Below are positions 26,407 through 33,916 of a stretch of 64,000 bases of DNA, in pieces. Under the pieces are notes generated by a model, which had not been told where the DNA came from, made no database searches, and saw nothing but the letters and a program-made list of their open reading frames with translations. The DNA lies in assembly GCF_009931655.1 (NCBI RefSeq), contig NZ_CP047984.1, positions 186,001 to 250,000 of the forward strand, given 5' to 3'. The position numbers and the translations under genes are program-made. This DNA comes from Pontibacter russatus (GTDB lineage: Bacteria; Bacteroidota; Bacteroidia; Cytophagales; Hymenobacteraceae). Position 1 is the first letter of the stretch; every line of letters starts with the position of its first letter.

Positions 26407-27534
26407 ATGGCGGAGGATCAGAAACTGTATGAGGTCGCACTAACGCGGCTGCCAGGCATCGGGGCGCAGCTGACACGGCTGTTGGTCAGTTACTGCGGCT
26501 CCCCAAAAGCCGTTTTCGCCACCCATGCGGGCAAGCTGCTGAAGATACCTGGCGTCGGAAACGGCGTGGCCCGGAATATCTTGGATGGTTCTAAAGGAGC
26601 TTTGCAGGAAGCAGAGCAGATTCTGAAGCAGGCCGAAGAACTGGACGTGCAACTGCTTTTCTATACCTCTCTCAACTATCCTGATCGCCTGAAACAAATT
26701 GCCGATGCGCCTACGCTGCTGTACTTCCGTGGCAATGGCAACCTCAACCAAAAGCGCATTGTCAGTATTGTGGGCACCCGCCAGGCAACCTCCTACGGCC
26801 AAACGGTGACAGAGCGGATTGTGGAGGATCTAAGGCCGCATCACGTGATGGTGGTCAGTGGTTTAGCCTACGGAATCGACATTATGGCGCACAGGGCGGC
26901 GCTCCAGGCGGGGCTGCCCACCATCGGCGTCATGGCCAGCGGACCGGACATTATATATCCGGCCATCCACCGCAAATATGCCGAGCGCATGCTCACCCAG
27001 GGCGGTCTGCTGACGGAGGGTGTTTTCGGCACGAAACCTGATGCGCCGCGCTTCCCCGCCCGCAACCGCATCATCGCGGGCATGTCGGACTGCACTATTG
27101 TGGTGGAGGCGGCCCTGAAAAGCGGCACTTTAATTACAGCAGACATCGCCCACAGCTACGACAAAGAAGTGATGGCTGTGCCGGGCAACATTACTTCCCC
27201 CGTCTCGGAGGGCCCAAATTTCCTGATAAAGTCGATGAAGGCTGCCGCCTATACATCGCCACAGGACCTGGTGGAGTTGCTGAACTGGGATCTGGAGGAT
27301 GCCGCCACAGCCCGGACGAAGGCTAAAGCTGCCGCCGTGTTCGACCCCGCTGATTACAGCGAGGATGAACTGAAAGTGCTGCAGGTATTACAGCAGTCGC
27401 GGGAGGAGCAGATGGACAACCTGAGCTGGAAAGCGCAGGTGCCGGTGAGTCTTTTGGCCTCTGTGCTGCTGGGGCTTGAGTTTAAAGGTGTGGTAAAGGC
27501 GATGCCGGGCAAGAAGTTTATGCTGCTGGTTTAA
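26407..27534 (+). CDS. dprA: DNA-processing protein DprA
   Basis: 375 residues. DprA binds incoming single-stranded DNA and loads RecA during transformation. The N-terminal helix-hairpin-helix region (RLPGIGAQLTRLL and KIPGVGNGVARNIL) precedes the Rossmann-like domain with the family motifs SIVGTRQATSYG, VVSGLAYGIDIMAHRAAL, FPARNRIIAGMSD, VVEAALKSGTLITA and VMAVPGNI. A C-terminal winged helix (about 310-375) is present. Length and motifs suggest a working protein. A repeat tract begins immediately after its stop codon. Confidence 0.96.
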   Translation: MAEDQKLYEVALTRLPGIGAQLTRLLVSYCGSPKAVFATHAGKLLKIPGVGNGVARNILDGSKGALQEAEQILKQAEELDVQLLFYTSLNYPDRLKQIADAPTLLYFRGNGNLNQKRIVSIVGTRQATSYGQTVTERIVEDLRPHHVMVVSGLAYGIDIMAHRAALQAGLPTIGVMASGPDIIYPAIHRKYAERMLTQGGLLTEGVFGTKPDAPRFPARNRIIAGMSDCTIVVEAALKSGTLITADIAHSYDKEVMAVPGNITSPVSEGPNFLIKSMKAAAYTSPQDLVELLNWDLEDAATARTKAKAAAVFDPADYSEDELKVLQVLQQSREEQMDNLSWKAQVPVSLLASVLLGLEFKGVVKAMPGKKFMLLV

Positions 27535-27594
27535 ATTTTGAATCAGCGGTTGAGTGAATTAATTTTGAATAAATGACTTTTGAATAACTGAATA
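27535..27594 (+). repeat. post-stop repeat tract (dprA)
   Basis: ATTTTGAATCAGCGGTTGAG begins right after the dprA stop codon, followed by TGAATTAATTTTGAATAAA and TTTTGAATAACTGAATA. The words TTTTGAAT and TTGAGTGAAT are shared with the tracts after four other genes in this window. Confidence 0.75.
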
Positions 27595-27694
27595 TAGCCT
27601 ACCGCTCATTCTGGAAGCTATTAATCCCGGACGCGCTGCGCAAAATAAAAATTTACTGCATGGGGATTTCCACAGGATACGCTTGATAGATTTT

Positions 27695-27792
27695 ATATAT
27701 AATATTCACTCATTCGCTCCATCACTCATTCAAAATCCATTCACAAATTCACTCATTGAGGATTCAATTATTCAAAATTCAAAGCTCATTCA
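27695..27792 (-). repeat. post-stop repeat tract (CDF transporter gene)
   Basis: On the minus strand TGAATGAGCTTTGAATTTTG begins directly after the TAG stop of the CDF gene. Further copies continue (CAATGAGTGAATTTG, TTTTGAATGAGTGATGG, GAGCGAATGAGTGAATA). The 100 bases between this tract and the dprA tract hold no feature I recognise. Confidence 0.8.
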
Positions 27793-28833
27793 CTACTCCA
27801 GGCTGTGCTTCCGGTCTGCAATCACTTTATCAAAATCCCACTCTACCCGCGCTTTGAAGGGGTGCCGGCGCACCGCACAGGTTTCTAACTTGGTGCAGAC
27901 AGAACAGGACGATTCAATACACGGGTCCGTATGAATAAACAGCTCGATGCTGGGGTCGATCTTTTCACGTACCACCCTGGCGACGGCCTCTACCTCGTCA
28001 TGCGCCTCCAGCACGTTCAGATACCACGGCACGGTTAAATGGCAGTCGATGTGCAGCGTGGAGCCGTATTTGATGACGCGCAGGTTGTGGATGTCGATCC
28101 AGTTCTCGCGGCGGTTCTCGTTCAGCACCTTCACAATCTCCTTCAGTAGCGCATAATCGGCCTCATCCATAATGCCTGCTACCGAAGCCCTGAGAATCCG
28201 CGAGCCGGTTACGGCAATAATCCCCCCAAAAATAATGGCTACCACGCTATCGAGCCATACCAGCCCGGTGAGGTAGATCAGCACCAGACCGACCAGAATG
28301 CCTGCTGTGGAGTAAGCGTCGGACATGAGGTGCTTGCCGCCTGCCTCCAGCACCATCGATTTGGAAAGCTTCCCCTTGCGGGAGGTGATATAGCCTACGC
28401 CGTAGTTGATAATACCTGACACGGCGATAAGCAAAATACCGATGTCCAGCTTTTGGATCGGGACAGGCTCGATCAGGTTATATATAGATTTGAGAATGAT
28501 GATGCCTCCCGCCACCAGAATCAGTGAGCCTTCCAGCGTGGCCGCGATAAATTCTATTTTGCCGTGCCCATAGGGGTGGTTCTCGTCGCGGGGGCGGGCA
28601 GACAGGATGAGGCTGTAGAGCGAAAAGCCGCCAGCCACCACATTGATGATGGACTCCAGCGCATCGGTCAGGATGGCATTGGAGTTTGTCAGGAAGAAGG
28701 CGAAGAACTTGGCCAGCAGCAGCAGCACGCCCACCGCCACCACCATCAGTTGCAGTCTTATATTCTCACTCTGATTCTTAAGTTTCCCGAACACGCGTCT
28801 CTTTCTCCTGAAGATAAACCTGATCACAAACAA
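27793..28833 (-). CDS. cation diffusion facilitator (CDF) family metal transporter
   Basis: 346 residues, about six membrane helices (starting LQLMVVAVGVLLLLAKFFAFFL). It carries the CDF site elements NSNAILTDALESI in TM2 and SDAYSTAG in TM5 (the HLMSD motif), and the HPYGHGKIEF loop. These metal/proton antiporters export Zn2+, Fe2+, Mn2+ or Co2+. The cytoplasmic C-terminal domain (about 215-300) has the usual fold sequence WIDIHNLRVIKYGSTLHIDCHLTVP. It ends in an unusual Cys-rich extension with Cys305, 310, 313 and 319. The metal is not predictable from the helices alone. Confidence 0.93.
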   Translation of the reverse strand: MFVIRFIFRRKRRVFGKLKNQSENIRLQLMVVAVGVLLLLAKFFAFFLTNSNAILTDALESIINVVAGGFSLYSLILSARPRDENHPYGHGKIEFIAATLEGSLILVAGGIIILKSIYNLIEPVPIQKLDIGILLIAVSGIINYGVGYITSRKGKLSKSMVLEAGGKHLMSDAYSTAGILVGLVLIYLTGLVWLDSVVAIIFGGIIAVTGSRILRASVAGIMDEADYALLKEIVKVLNENRRENWIDIHNLRVIKYGSTLHIDCHLTVPWYLNVLEAHDEVEAVARVVREKIDPSIELFIHTDPCIESSCSVCTKLETCAVRRHPFKARVEWDFDKVIADRKHSLE

Positions 28834-28989
28834 TTCCTGCCGGATATGTTTGAGGGGAATAAAGGTAACAGAATAGGTTGTGAAAGTCTAACCGAATGAG
28901 CCGTGGCGGGAGATATTCGATAAGTCCCGCAGAAAGGCAGTTATATATAGAGAAAAAGGACTGTAGAGATATCAAAACCATTCGGGTTT

Positions 28990-29289
28990 CTAACCAATCA
29001 TATCGCTCAGATCCAGCCAGTTCGGGTTCATCGACTCAATGAGGCGCAGGACGGTATCCTCCCCGCCGCGCATGATTTCCTGCTCCCGGTTGCGGGCGAT
29101 TTCTTCTCTCTCGTAATGCTCGTAATACACCAGCCGGGGCATTTCCTTTACAGCGGCCACACCGGAGGAGGCCTCTCCGCTTATTTCCCGCACCTGCTTC
29201 TGTAAATCTCCGGCAACACCTACCTGCACGCTGTTGTGGGGGGCGGTGCCAAAAATATAGACATAATAATGTGGTTGTATAGCTACCAT
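28990..29289 (-). CDS. GIY-YIG-like protein with degenerate catalytic motifs
   Basis: 99 residues resembling the YhbQ/UvrC-N type GIY-YIG domain: HYYVYIFGTAPHNSVQVGV stands where VYIL...YIGVT is expected, then a DL element, LVYYEHYEREEIARNREQEI, and the usual ending LIESMNPNWLDL. The YIG Tyr is replaced and the Arg after DL (family DLxRR) is Gln (DLQKQ), so catalysis is doubtful. It may be a divergent or inactive nuclease-fold protein. It stands alone, 156 bases upstream of the CDF gene. Confidence 0.75.
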   Translation of the reverse strand: MVAIQPHYYVYIFGTAPHNSVQVGVAGDLQKQVREISGEASSGVAAVKEMPRLVYYEHYEREEIARNREQEIMRGGEDTVLRLIESMNPNWLDLSDMIG

Positions 29290-29597
29290 GTTTGTTTTTT
29301 TATTTGCGGTTGCGCCAGGCCGTTTGGTTCAAAAGCAGCACAACTGCCTCTGCTTCTTTCAACGCCGGCGCAGTCAGCTTATTGCAGACTAACGGGGCGC
29401 GTTCATTATTGGTTTAACCCCAGGCGCCTGGCGTCGTTTATAGTTTATATGGCGCGCAGCAGGCAGCGCCTCACGCGGAAGCCACCGTTGAACCCGCTGC
29501 ATTTGCGCGGGATTATCTGGTAAGGTGGGCTCTCCGGCTGCTGGCCAGGCAGGCTCTAAACCATATATCCTATATATAATTTTACTTGAAAAGGACG
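29290..29597. other. gene-free stretch between two small genes
   Basis: About 308 bases. An open frame on the plus strand (29236-29523) overlaps the GIY-YIG-like gene and has random composition. I see no RNA gene. TATATA words cluster at 29563-29579 just before the next gene, where TAATTTTA is one base from the -7 consensus. Confidence 0.5.
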
Positions 29598-29858
29598 ATG
29601 CCACTCAACCCCAAGCTGACAAAAGTGCTCGAAAAAAGATATGAGCCGCAGGAGCGGTACGACCAGAAGCTGCTCGGCAAAGACATCACTTTCGTGACAA
29701 ACGAACACGGAGAGCCGGTGACGTTGTTTATCGGCCAGCGGCGGGAGGATGGCAGCATTGCCGGGGAGCGCTACGTGCGCCGCATTGTGCGGGAGCCCTA
29801 CAGCCTGGAGATTCAGAAGAGCCACTGGGAGAATAAAGGCAAAGTAGGCCGGGGCTAA
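29598..29858 (+). CDS. conserved-looking small protein, unknown
   Basis: 86 residues, charged and soluble, with no signal peptide or membrane helix. The second half (YVRRIVREPYSLEIQKSHWENKGKVGRG) is strongly basic, which might allow nucleic-acid binding. ATG 29598 was preferred to the TTG at 29586 because AAAGGA lies 5 bases upstream of it. Codon use resembles neighbouring genes, supporting coding. I do not recognise a family. Confidence 0.65.
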   Translation: MPLNPKLTKVLEKRYEPQERYDQKLLGKDITFVTNEHGEPVTLFIGQRREDGSIAGERYVRRIVREPYSLEIQKSHWENKGKVGRG

Positions 29859-29864
29859 GGGGTG

Positions 29865-30065
29865 CTAAAGTTCGTCCATGTCAAAGTCCTGGCCTTTGCC
29901 GTACTTCACGAGGTCGTGCAGCAGGTATATATCCAGTGTGTTGAGGTCCTTGACTTTGTACGCCCCTTCCTCCGGCATTTCCACCACCTGAAACTCAAAT
30001 GACTCGCCGTAGTTGGTGAGCCGGTATTTCTTTCCGCGCCGGAGGTTGTCCATGGATATCGCCAT
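29865..30065 (-). CDS. small acidic protein, unknown
   Basis: 66 residues: MAISMDNLRRGKKYRLTNYG, followed by a short beta-rich sequence (ESFEFQVVEMPEEGAYKVKDLNTLDIYLLHDLVKYGKG) and an acidic tail (DFDMDEL). The pattern suggests a small SH3- or Tudor-like barrel, an inference only. It is convergent with the previous gene (6 bases between them). A perfect TATATTTG -7 element precedes it at 30103-30110, which supports the gene being real. Confidence 0.7.
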   Translation of the reverse strand: MAISMDNLRRGKKYRLTNYGESFEFQVVEMPEEGAYKVKDLNTLDIYLLHDLVKYGKGQDFDMDEL

Positions 30066-30102
30066 CGCTGCTGCCTTTCACTTTTTCAATTTCAGGTTTC
30101 TG

Positions 30103-30110
30103 CAAATATA
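30103..30110 (-). promoter_or_regulatory. -7 promoter element TATATTTG
   Basis: Exact TAnnTTTG on the minus strand, 38 bases upstream of the ATG of the 66-residue gene. No good -33 element is visible. Confidence 0.5.
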
Positions 30111-30186
30111 CGTGATGCACACCGTTTATGAACGGCACGAACGGAAGTATATGCCTGCCGCGGCCTCAGGCGGAATGACTTTTCTT

Positions 30187-30194
30187 TATATTTG
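30187..30194 (+). promoter_or_regulatory. -7 promoter element TATATTTG
   Basis: The same TATATTTG word in the opposite orientation, 16 bases upstream of the pseudouridine synthase GTG start. Initiation would give an extremely short leader. The two elements face away from each other, 77 bases apart. Confidence 0.5.
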
Positions 30195-30209
30195 TGAAAA
30201 AAGGAAACG

Positions 30210-30956
30210 GTGCTGGAGATTATATATGAGGATGCGCAATATGTAGCCATTAACAAGCCGAATGGTTTGCTGGTACACCGCACGCGCATTGCCGAGGAGA
30301 AAAAGGAATTTGCCCTGCAGCAGCTGCGCGACCAGCTAGGCTATCACCTCTATCCAGTACACCGCCTCGACCGCGGCACTTCCGGCGTGCTGCTCTTCGC
30401 AAAAACGCCGGAGGCGGCGGTTCCCCTGATGAAAGCTTTTGGGCAGCGCCAACCCGATAAAATCTACCTGGCCATTGTGCGGGGATATACACCCGAGAGC
30501 GGCTCCATCGACAGCCCTATCCGCCCCGACAAAGACCACCGGCACAAGGAGCCGCAGGAGGCCATCACCCATTACAGCCGCTTGGCTACCATAGAACTGC
30601 CCATTCCCGTCGGACCCTACCTGACGGCCCGCTACAGCCTTGTCAGGATAAAGCCGGAGACAGGCCGGATGCACCAGATACGCAAGCATTTCGCGCATAT
30701 CCGGCACTATATAGTGGGCGACAAGCGCCATGGCGACTGGCGGCACAACAGAATGTTTGAGGAGGAACTGAACAGCCCCCACCTGTTGCTCCATGCAGCG
30801 GCACTTACCTTTCAGCAGCCTTTCACGGGAGCAACGGTAAAGGTGAAGGCGCCATTGCCGGAGAACATGCGCCGCCTGTGCCACCAGTTTGGCTGGAGCA
30901 ATGTGCTGGCTAATGAGGGAGCGCTCCCCCAGCCGGTTCCGTCCGTTACAGACTAA
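30210..30956 (+). CDS. RluA-family pseudouridine synthase, TruC-like
   Basis: 248 residues, starting with GTG. It isomerises uridine to pseudouridine in tRNA or rRNA. The RluA motifs are INKPNGLLVHRT, the catalytic-Asp segment HRLDRGTSGVLLFAK, KIYLAIVRG, and ETGRMHQIRKHFAHIRHYIVGD. There is no N-terminal S4 domain, and the tail has HGDWRHNRMFEE, as in TruC (tRNA U65) enzymes. Its last 11 bases overlap the convergent gene. Confidence 0.93.
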   Translation: MLEIIYEDAQYVAINKPNGLLVHRTRIAEEKKEFALQQLRDQLGYHLYPVHRLDRGTSGVLLFAKTPEAAVPLMKAFGQRQPDKIYLAIVRGYTPESGSIDSPIRPDKDHRHKEPQEAITHYSRLATIELPIPVGPYLTARYSLVRIKPETGRMHQIRKHFAHIRHYIVGDKRHGDWRHNRMFEEELNSPHLLLHAAALTFQQPFTGATVKVKAPLPENMRRLCHQFGWSNVLANEGALPQPVPSVTD

Positions 30957-31293
30957 GCACGCGCCGCACCAGCTCCACCTGCGTGCGCGCCACCATGTCG
31001 TTGTGCGGGTCAGCGTTCAGCACCATCAGCAGGTAGGCCATCGGCGACAGCCGCCAATCCTGCACCACTTTCCCGCCCTGCGAGCGAAAAACGACCTTGA
31101 AGTTCTCGCGCAGCGGCAGGTGCATGCTGTGGCACACTTCCGTGGCGCGTCTTACTGCCTGCCCCAGTTCGGTAATGCTCGCGCAGCCGCGCTGCTGCAG
31201 CAGGTCGGAGGCGTAGCAGGTCAGTTCCCGGTCTGCCAGGCTGTCTATAAAGTCATTCAGCCGGCTGTAGGTTTGCGGTCGATCAATGGTCAT
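30946..31293 (-). CDS. small protein with DinD-like segment, unknown role
   Basis: 115 residues from ATG 31293 (an ATG 12 bases further upstream is possible). The segment VVQDWRLSPMAYLLMVLNADPHNDMVARTQVEL resembles the D-[YW]-R-L-[ST]...A..L...N.DP...VA..Q pattern of DinD/antirepressor-type domains, which is a weak match by eye. Cysteines at ELTCYA, GCAS and VCHS are not arranged as a metal site. It is encoded 46 bases downstream of the CbpA-type DnaJ gene on the same strand, the position of the modulator cbpM in some genomes, but it does not look like CbpM. Confidence 0.65.
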   Translation of the reverse strand: MTIDRPQTYSRLNDFIDSLADRELTCYASDLLQQRGCASITELGQAVRRATEVCHSMHLPLRENFKVVFRSQGGKVVQDWRLSPMAYLLMVLNADPHNDMVARTQVELVRRVLSL

Positions 31294-31339
31294 CAACATA
31301 GGCACAGTGATTAAGCTTGTTTATATGGGACGGGTGCCG

Positions 31340-32275
31340 CTATACTGCCTTCGCCTGCCTGATGTCGCGCAGCTTCTCCAGCAACTGGCGTTCCTCCGTG
31401 CTCAGGTGCGTAGGCAGGGTCACTTCTATTTTTACGTAAAGGTCGCCGAACTGGTCGGCTTTGCCATATATGGGCATGCCCTTGCCCCGCAGCCGCAGCG
31501 ACTTGCCTGGCTGCGTACCCGCCGGAATGGTCAGCTTCAGCTGGCCGCTCATGGTGTTTACATGGGCCTGCCCGCCCAGAATGGCCGTGTACATGTCCAC
31601 CGGCAGGTTCGTGTAGAGGTCATCGCCCCGCCGCTCGAAGCGCGGGTCGGGCTGCACACGCACGTTTATATATAAATCGCCGCTGGTGCCGCCGCCTGCG
31701 GCCTGTCCGCCTTTGCCTTTGATGCGGAGCTGCTGGCCGTCGGCCACGCCGGGTTTGGTGGTGATGCGCAGTTGCTGGTTGTGGAGGTTTATCAGCCGGG
31801 AAGTGCCGCTGTATGCCTCCTGCAGCGTAATTTCCAGTTCCGCTTGGTAGTCCTGGCCTTTGCGCGGCTGGCTTCTGCCTCTGCCCGCCTGCCCGAAACC
31901 GGCGCCTCCGCCCCCACCAAAAAACTGCTGGAAGAAGTCGGAGAAGCCCCCGCCGCCACCTCCGCCGAACATGTCGCTGAAGTCGCCCTCGTAATAACCG
32001 CCGCCGGGCTGGCTCTGATACTGTCCGCCGCCTGCCCCGGCGTTCTGGAACTGCCGCCAGTTGGCGCCCAACTGGTCGTACTGCTGGCGCTTTTCCTTAT
32101 CGCCCAGCACCTCGTAGGCTTCGCTTATATCCTTGAATTTTTCCTCTGCGGTTTTGTCGCCTTTGTTTTTGTCGGGGTGGTACTTCTTGGCCAGGCTGCG
32201 GTACGCCTTTTTTATATCGGCCTGCGAAGCAGTTTTATCCACCCCAAGAATACTATAATAGTCTTTATAGTCCAT
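31340..32275 (-). CDS. cbpA: DnaJ-type co-chaperone, CbpA-like
   Basis: 311 residues. The J-domain (about 1-70) has the HPD motif in [11 protein letters not shown] long Gly/Phe-rich linker (about 75-140) with [19 protein letters not shown] follows, then two beta-barrel substrate-binding domains ([19 protein letters not shown] onward, ending [16 protein letters not shown]). There is no CxxCxGxG zinc finger, so it is a class B (CbpA) rather than a DnaJ protein. It stimulates DnaK ATPase. The gene is preceded by the terminator at 32364-32388 of the next gene. Confidence 0.93.
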   Translation of the reverse strand: MDYKDYYSILGVDKTASQADIKKAYRSLAKKYHPDKNKGDKTAEEKFKDISEAYEVLGDKEKRQQYDQLGANWRQFQNAGAGGGQYQSQPGGGYYEGDFSDMFGGGGGGGFSDFFQQFFGGGGGAGFGQAGRGRSQPRKGQDYQAELEITLQEAYSGTSRLINLHNQQLRITTKPGVADGQQLRIKGKGGQAAGGGTSGDLYINVRVQPDPRFERRGDDLYTNLPVDMYTAILGGQAHVNTMSGQLKLTIPAGTQPGKSLRLRGKGMPIYGKADQFGDLYVKIEVTLPTHLSTEERQLLEKLRDIRQAKAV

Positions 32276-32363
32276 CTGGTACCTGGTTTTTAAACAGCAA
32301 TCATCTTTTCTGGTTTAACGAGATCAGCTAGTGGAGGTTAACAGGAAAATTCCGCCAAAAGAA

Positions 32364-32388
32364 GAAGCACCGCTTTAGGCGGTGCTTC
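32364..32388 (-). terminator. hairpin terminator
   Basis: A perfect 10-base stem, GAAGCACCGC (32364-32373) with 32379-32388, loop of five. On the minus strand it is followed by TTCTTTT, 25 bases after the stop codon of the lipoprotein gene at 32413. Confidence 0.8.
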
Positions 32389-32412
32389 GGGTACTGGTTG
32401 TGCTGCCGGGCA

Positions 32413-33033
32413 TCAGATAGTGTCCGTCACGACGAGCAGGGCATATATAACTCCCGGAACCCAGAACAGCAGCGTGAGGATAACGCTGATCCAGAACGAG
32501 GTGTCGATGCCATCGTGCAGGAACACGGCCAGCGGCGGCAACAGTATCGCCAGAATGATCTCGACAATGGAAGCGCCTCCGCCACTCTGCCGGAACGCCT
32601 CTTTCATCTCCCGCTTCAGGTCCTTTTTCTCTGCTTTCGTCATATCGGCGAGCCGCTCTTTGGCCATTGTCAGGGCCTCTGCCTCAGCCACTGTCATCTC
32701 CCGCTTTTCGAGCGCGATGCCCTCTGTTACAGCTGGCGCTTTTACCACCTCAGCGGTTTTGTTGCCGATTACGGCCGGGCTTGGCGCTGCGGTGCTTGCC
32801 TCCAGTACCGGAGCAGGCGGTACAGCTTGCTCCTCAACAGCGGCCAGCGTTCGCTCCTGCGCTACAGGAATGGTTATAACTGGCTCCGCCGCAGGGGCTG
32901 GTTTATCCTTCGCCGTGTTATAGGCTTCGGGTTTTGTGGCGGAGAAACGGTAGTACTCGGCGGAGCTACAGCCAAACAGCATCTGGCCCACGAGCAGCAC
33001 GGCAACGGCGTGTAGTAAATTTTTACTTTTCAT
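32413..33033 (-). CDS. lipoprotein with C-terminal Pmp3/YqaE (UPF0057) domain
   Basis: 206 residues. The lipoprotein signal is MKSKNLLHAVAVLLVGQMLFGC (Cys22). A Pro/Ala/Val-rich middle (about 40-110) and a charged helix (MTKAEKKDLKREMKEAFRQ) follow. The last 50 residues are a complete Pmp3 domain: VEIILAILLPPLAVFLHDG, then SFWISVILTLLFWVPGVIYALLVV. Pmp3/YqaE proteins are small inner-membrane proteins linked to stress or ion homeostasis. Attachment to a lipoprotein leader is unusual. The topology suggests inner-membrane retention with a periplasmic N-terminus. Confidence 0.88.
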   Translation of the reverse strand: MKSKNLLHAVAVLLVGQMLFGCSSAEYYRFSATKPEAYNTAKDKPAPAAEPVITIPVAQERTLAAVEEQAVPPAPVLEASTAAPSPAVIGNKTAEVVKAPAVTEGIALEKREMTVAEAEALTMAKERLADMTKAEKKDLKREMKEAFRQSGGGASIVEIILAILLPPLAVFLHDGIDTSFWISVILTLLFWVPGVIYALLVVTDTI

Positions 33034-33199
33034 AGTTTTGGTTTTTAAATGTAAGGATTATGCTTTAAAGTTAAAACACCTTTTGTGCCTGCCGCACATG
33101 TCTCTCCTACGCTGCAAAAGGCCGCTTTCTTTACTGTACAATACTATATATAAACTGTTTTTGTTCTCCTGGCTGCAGTTTTTACTCGTTTCATCCCTA

Positions 33200-33916
33200 C
33201 TATTCCACGTCGGTGTTGCGGTAGGGCTGCAGCGTATGTTGCAAACTTTGCCTGATCAGGTGCCGCAGGCGCCGCCACTGCTGCTGATCGCCGGTGGCGA
33301 ATTTCTGGTTCACCTCCAGTTCGATGCCCATATATTGCCGCTCATTGAATTTGCGGCGCAGGTACGTCGGGAAGCCGTCTGATATGCCCAGGTAAGGGTA
33401 GTTGTACCGCACGAGCACACTGGGGTCGAGTTGCTGCAACTGCCGCTTCCAGTGGCGGCAAAAATTCTGCTCACTACTGCGCCCGGGGTCGTAAAGCAGG
33501 CCGATGTCGCACTGGCGTTCCTCGCCGTGCAGCACGGGCGTGAAGGTATGCACGGCGAGGTGCAGCACCTGCCGCCCTGCCATGATAAAGTCATGCACAA
33601 GGCTTTCCACGCGCTCGCGGTATGGCCTGTAGTGCTCCCGCAGGATCTGCTGCTTCTCCTCCTCGGGCAGTTGCCGGGTGAAGGCCGAGAAAAGCTGCTT
33701 GTGGTGCAGGGAACGGTTCAGTTCCACCAGCAGCCGCGTGGTGTCGGCACAGAAAGACTTCTGCGCCAGGTCTTCCAGCTCCAGAAAAAGCTCCTTCGCC
33801 CCGATGTCATAACCCTCGTGTGAGGCGAGCAGCTGCTGGTGCGTTTCAAATAAATGGGTATAGACGGCGGGCACGGTGTTTCCGCCGTGTTCGCAGGTCA
33901 GTACGAGTATCAGCAT
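33200..33916 (-). CDS. N-formylglutamate amidohydrolase-like protein
   Basis: 238 residues. The family opening LTCEHGGNTVPAVY (the metal-binding His/Glu region), the segment DIGAKELFLELEDL, DTTRLLVELNRSLHH, and HLAVHTFTPVLHG with ISDGF/ELEVNQK near the end are all seen. Such zinc-dependent amidohydrolases cleave an amide bond of a glutamate-like substrate. It is the last of four overlapping genes (7-base overlap with the GCS2 ligase gene), so it probably trims or recycles the ligase product. It is unlikely to serve histidine degradation, as no hut genes are nearby. Confidence 0.88.
   Translation of the reverse strand: MLILVLTCEHGGNTVPAVYTHLFETHQQLLASHEGYDIGAKELFLELEDLAQKSFCADTTRLLVELNRSLHHKQLFSAFTRQLPEEEKQQILREHYRPYRERVESLVHDFIMAGRQVLHLAVHTFTPVLHGEERQCDIGLLYDPGRSSEQNFCRHWKRQLQQLDPSVLVRYNYPYLGISDGFPTYLRRKFNERQYMGIELEVNQKFATGDQQQWRRLRHLIRQSLQHTLQPYRNTDVE

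Noticed and set aside
29236..29523. 95-residue open frame on the plus strand
   Set aside because: It overlaps the GIY-YIG-like gene on the other strand, and the codon use and composition are random.
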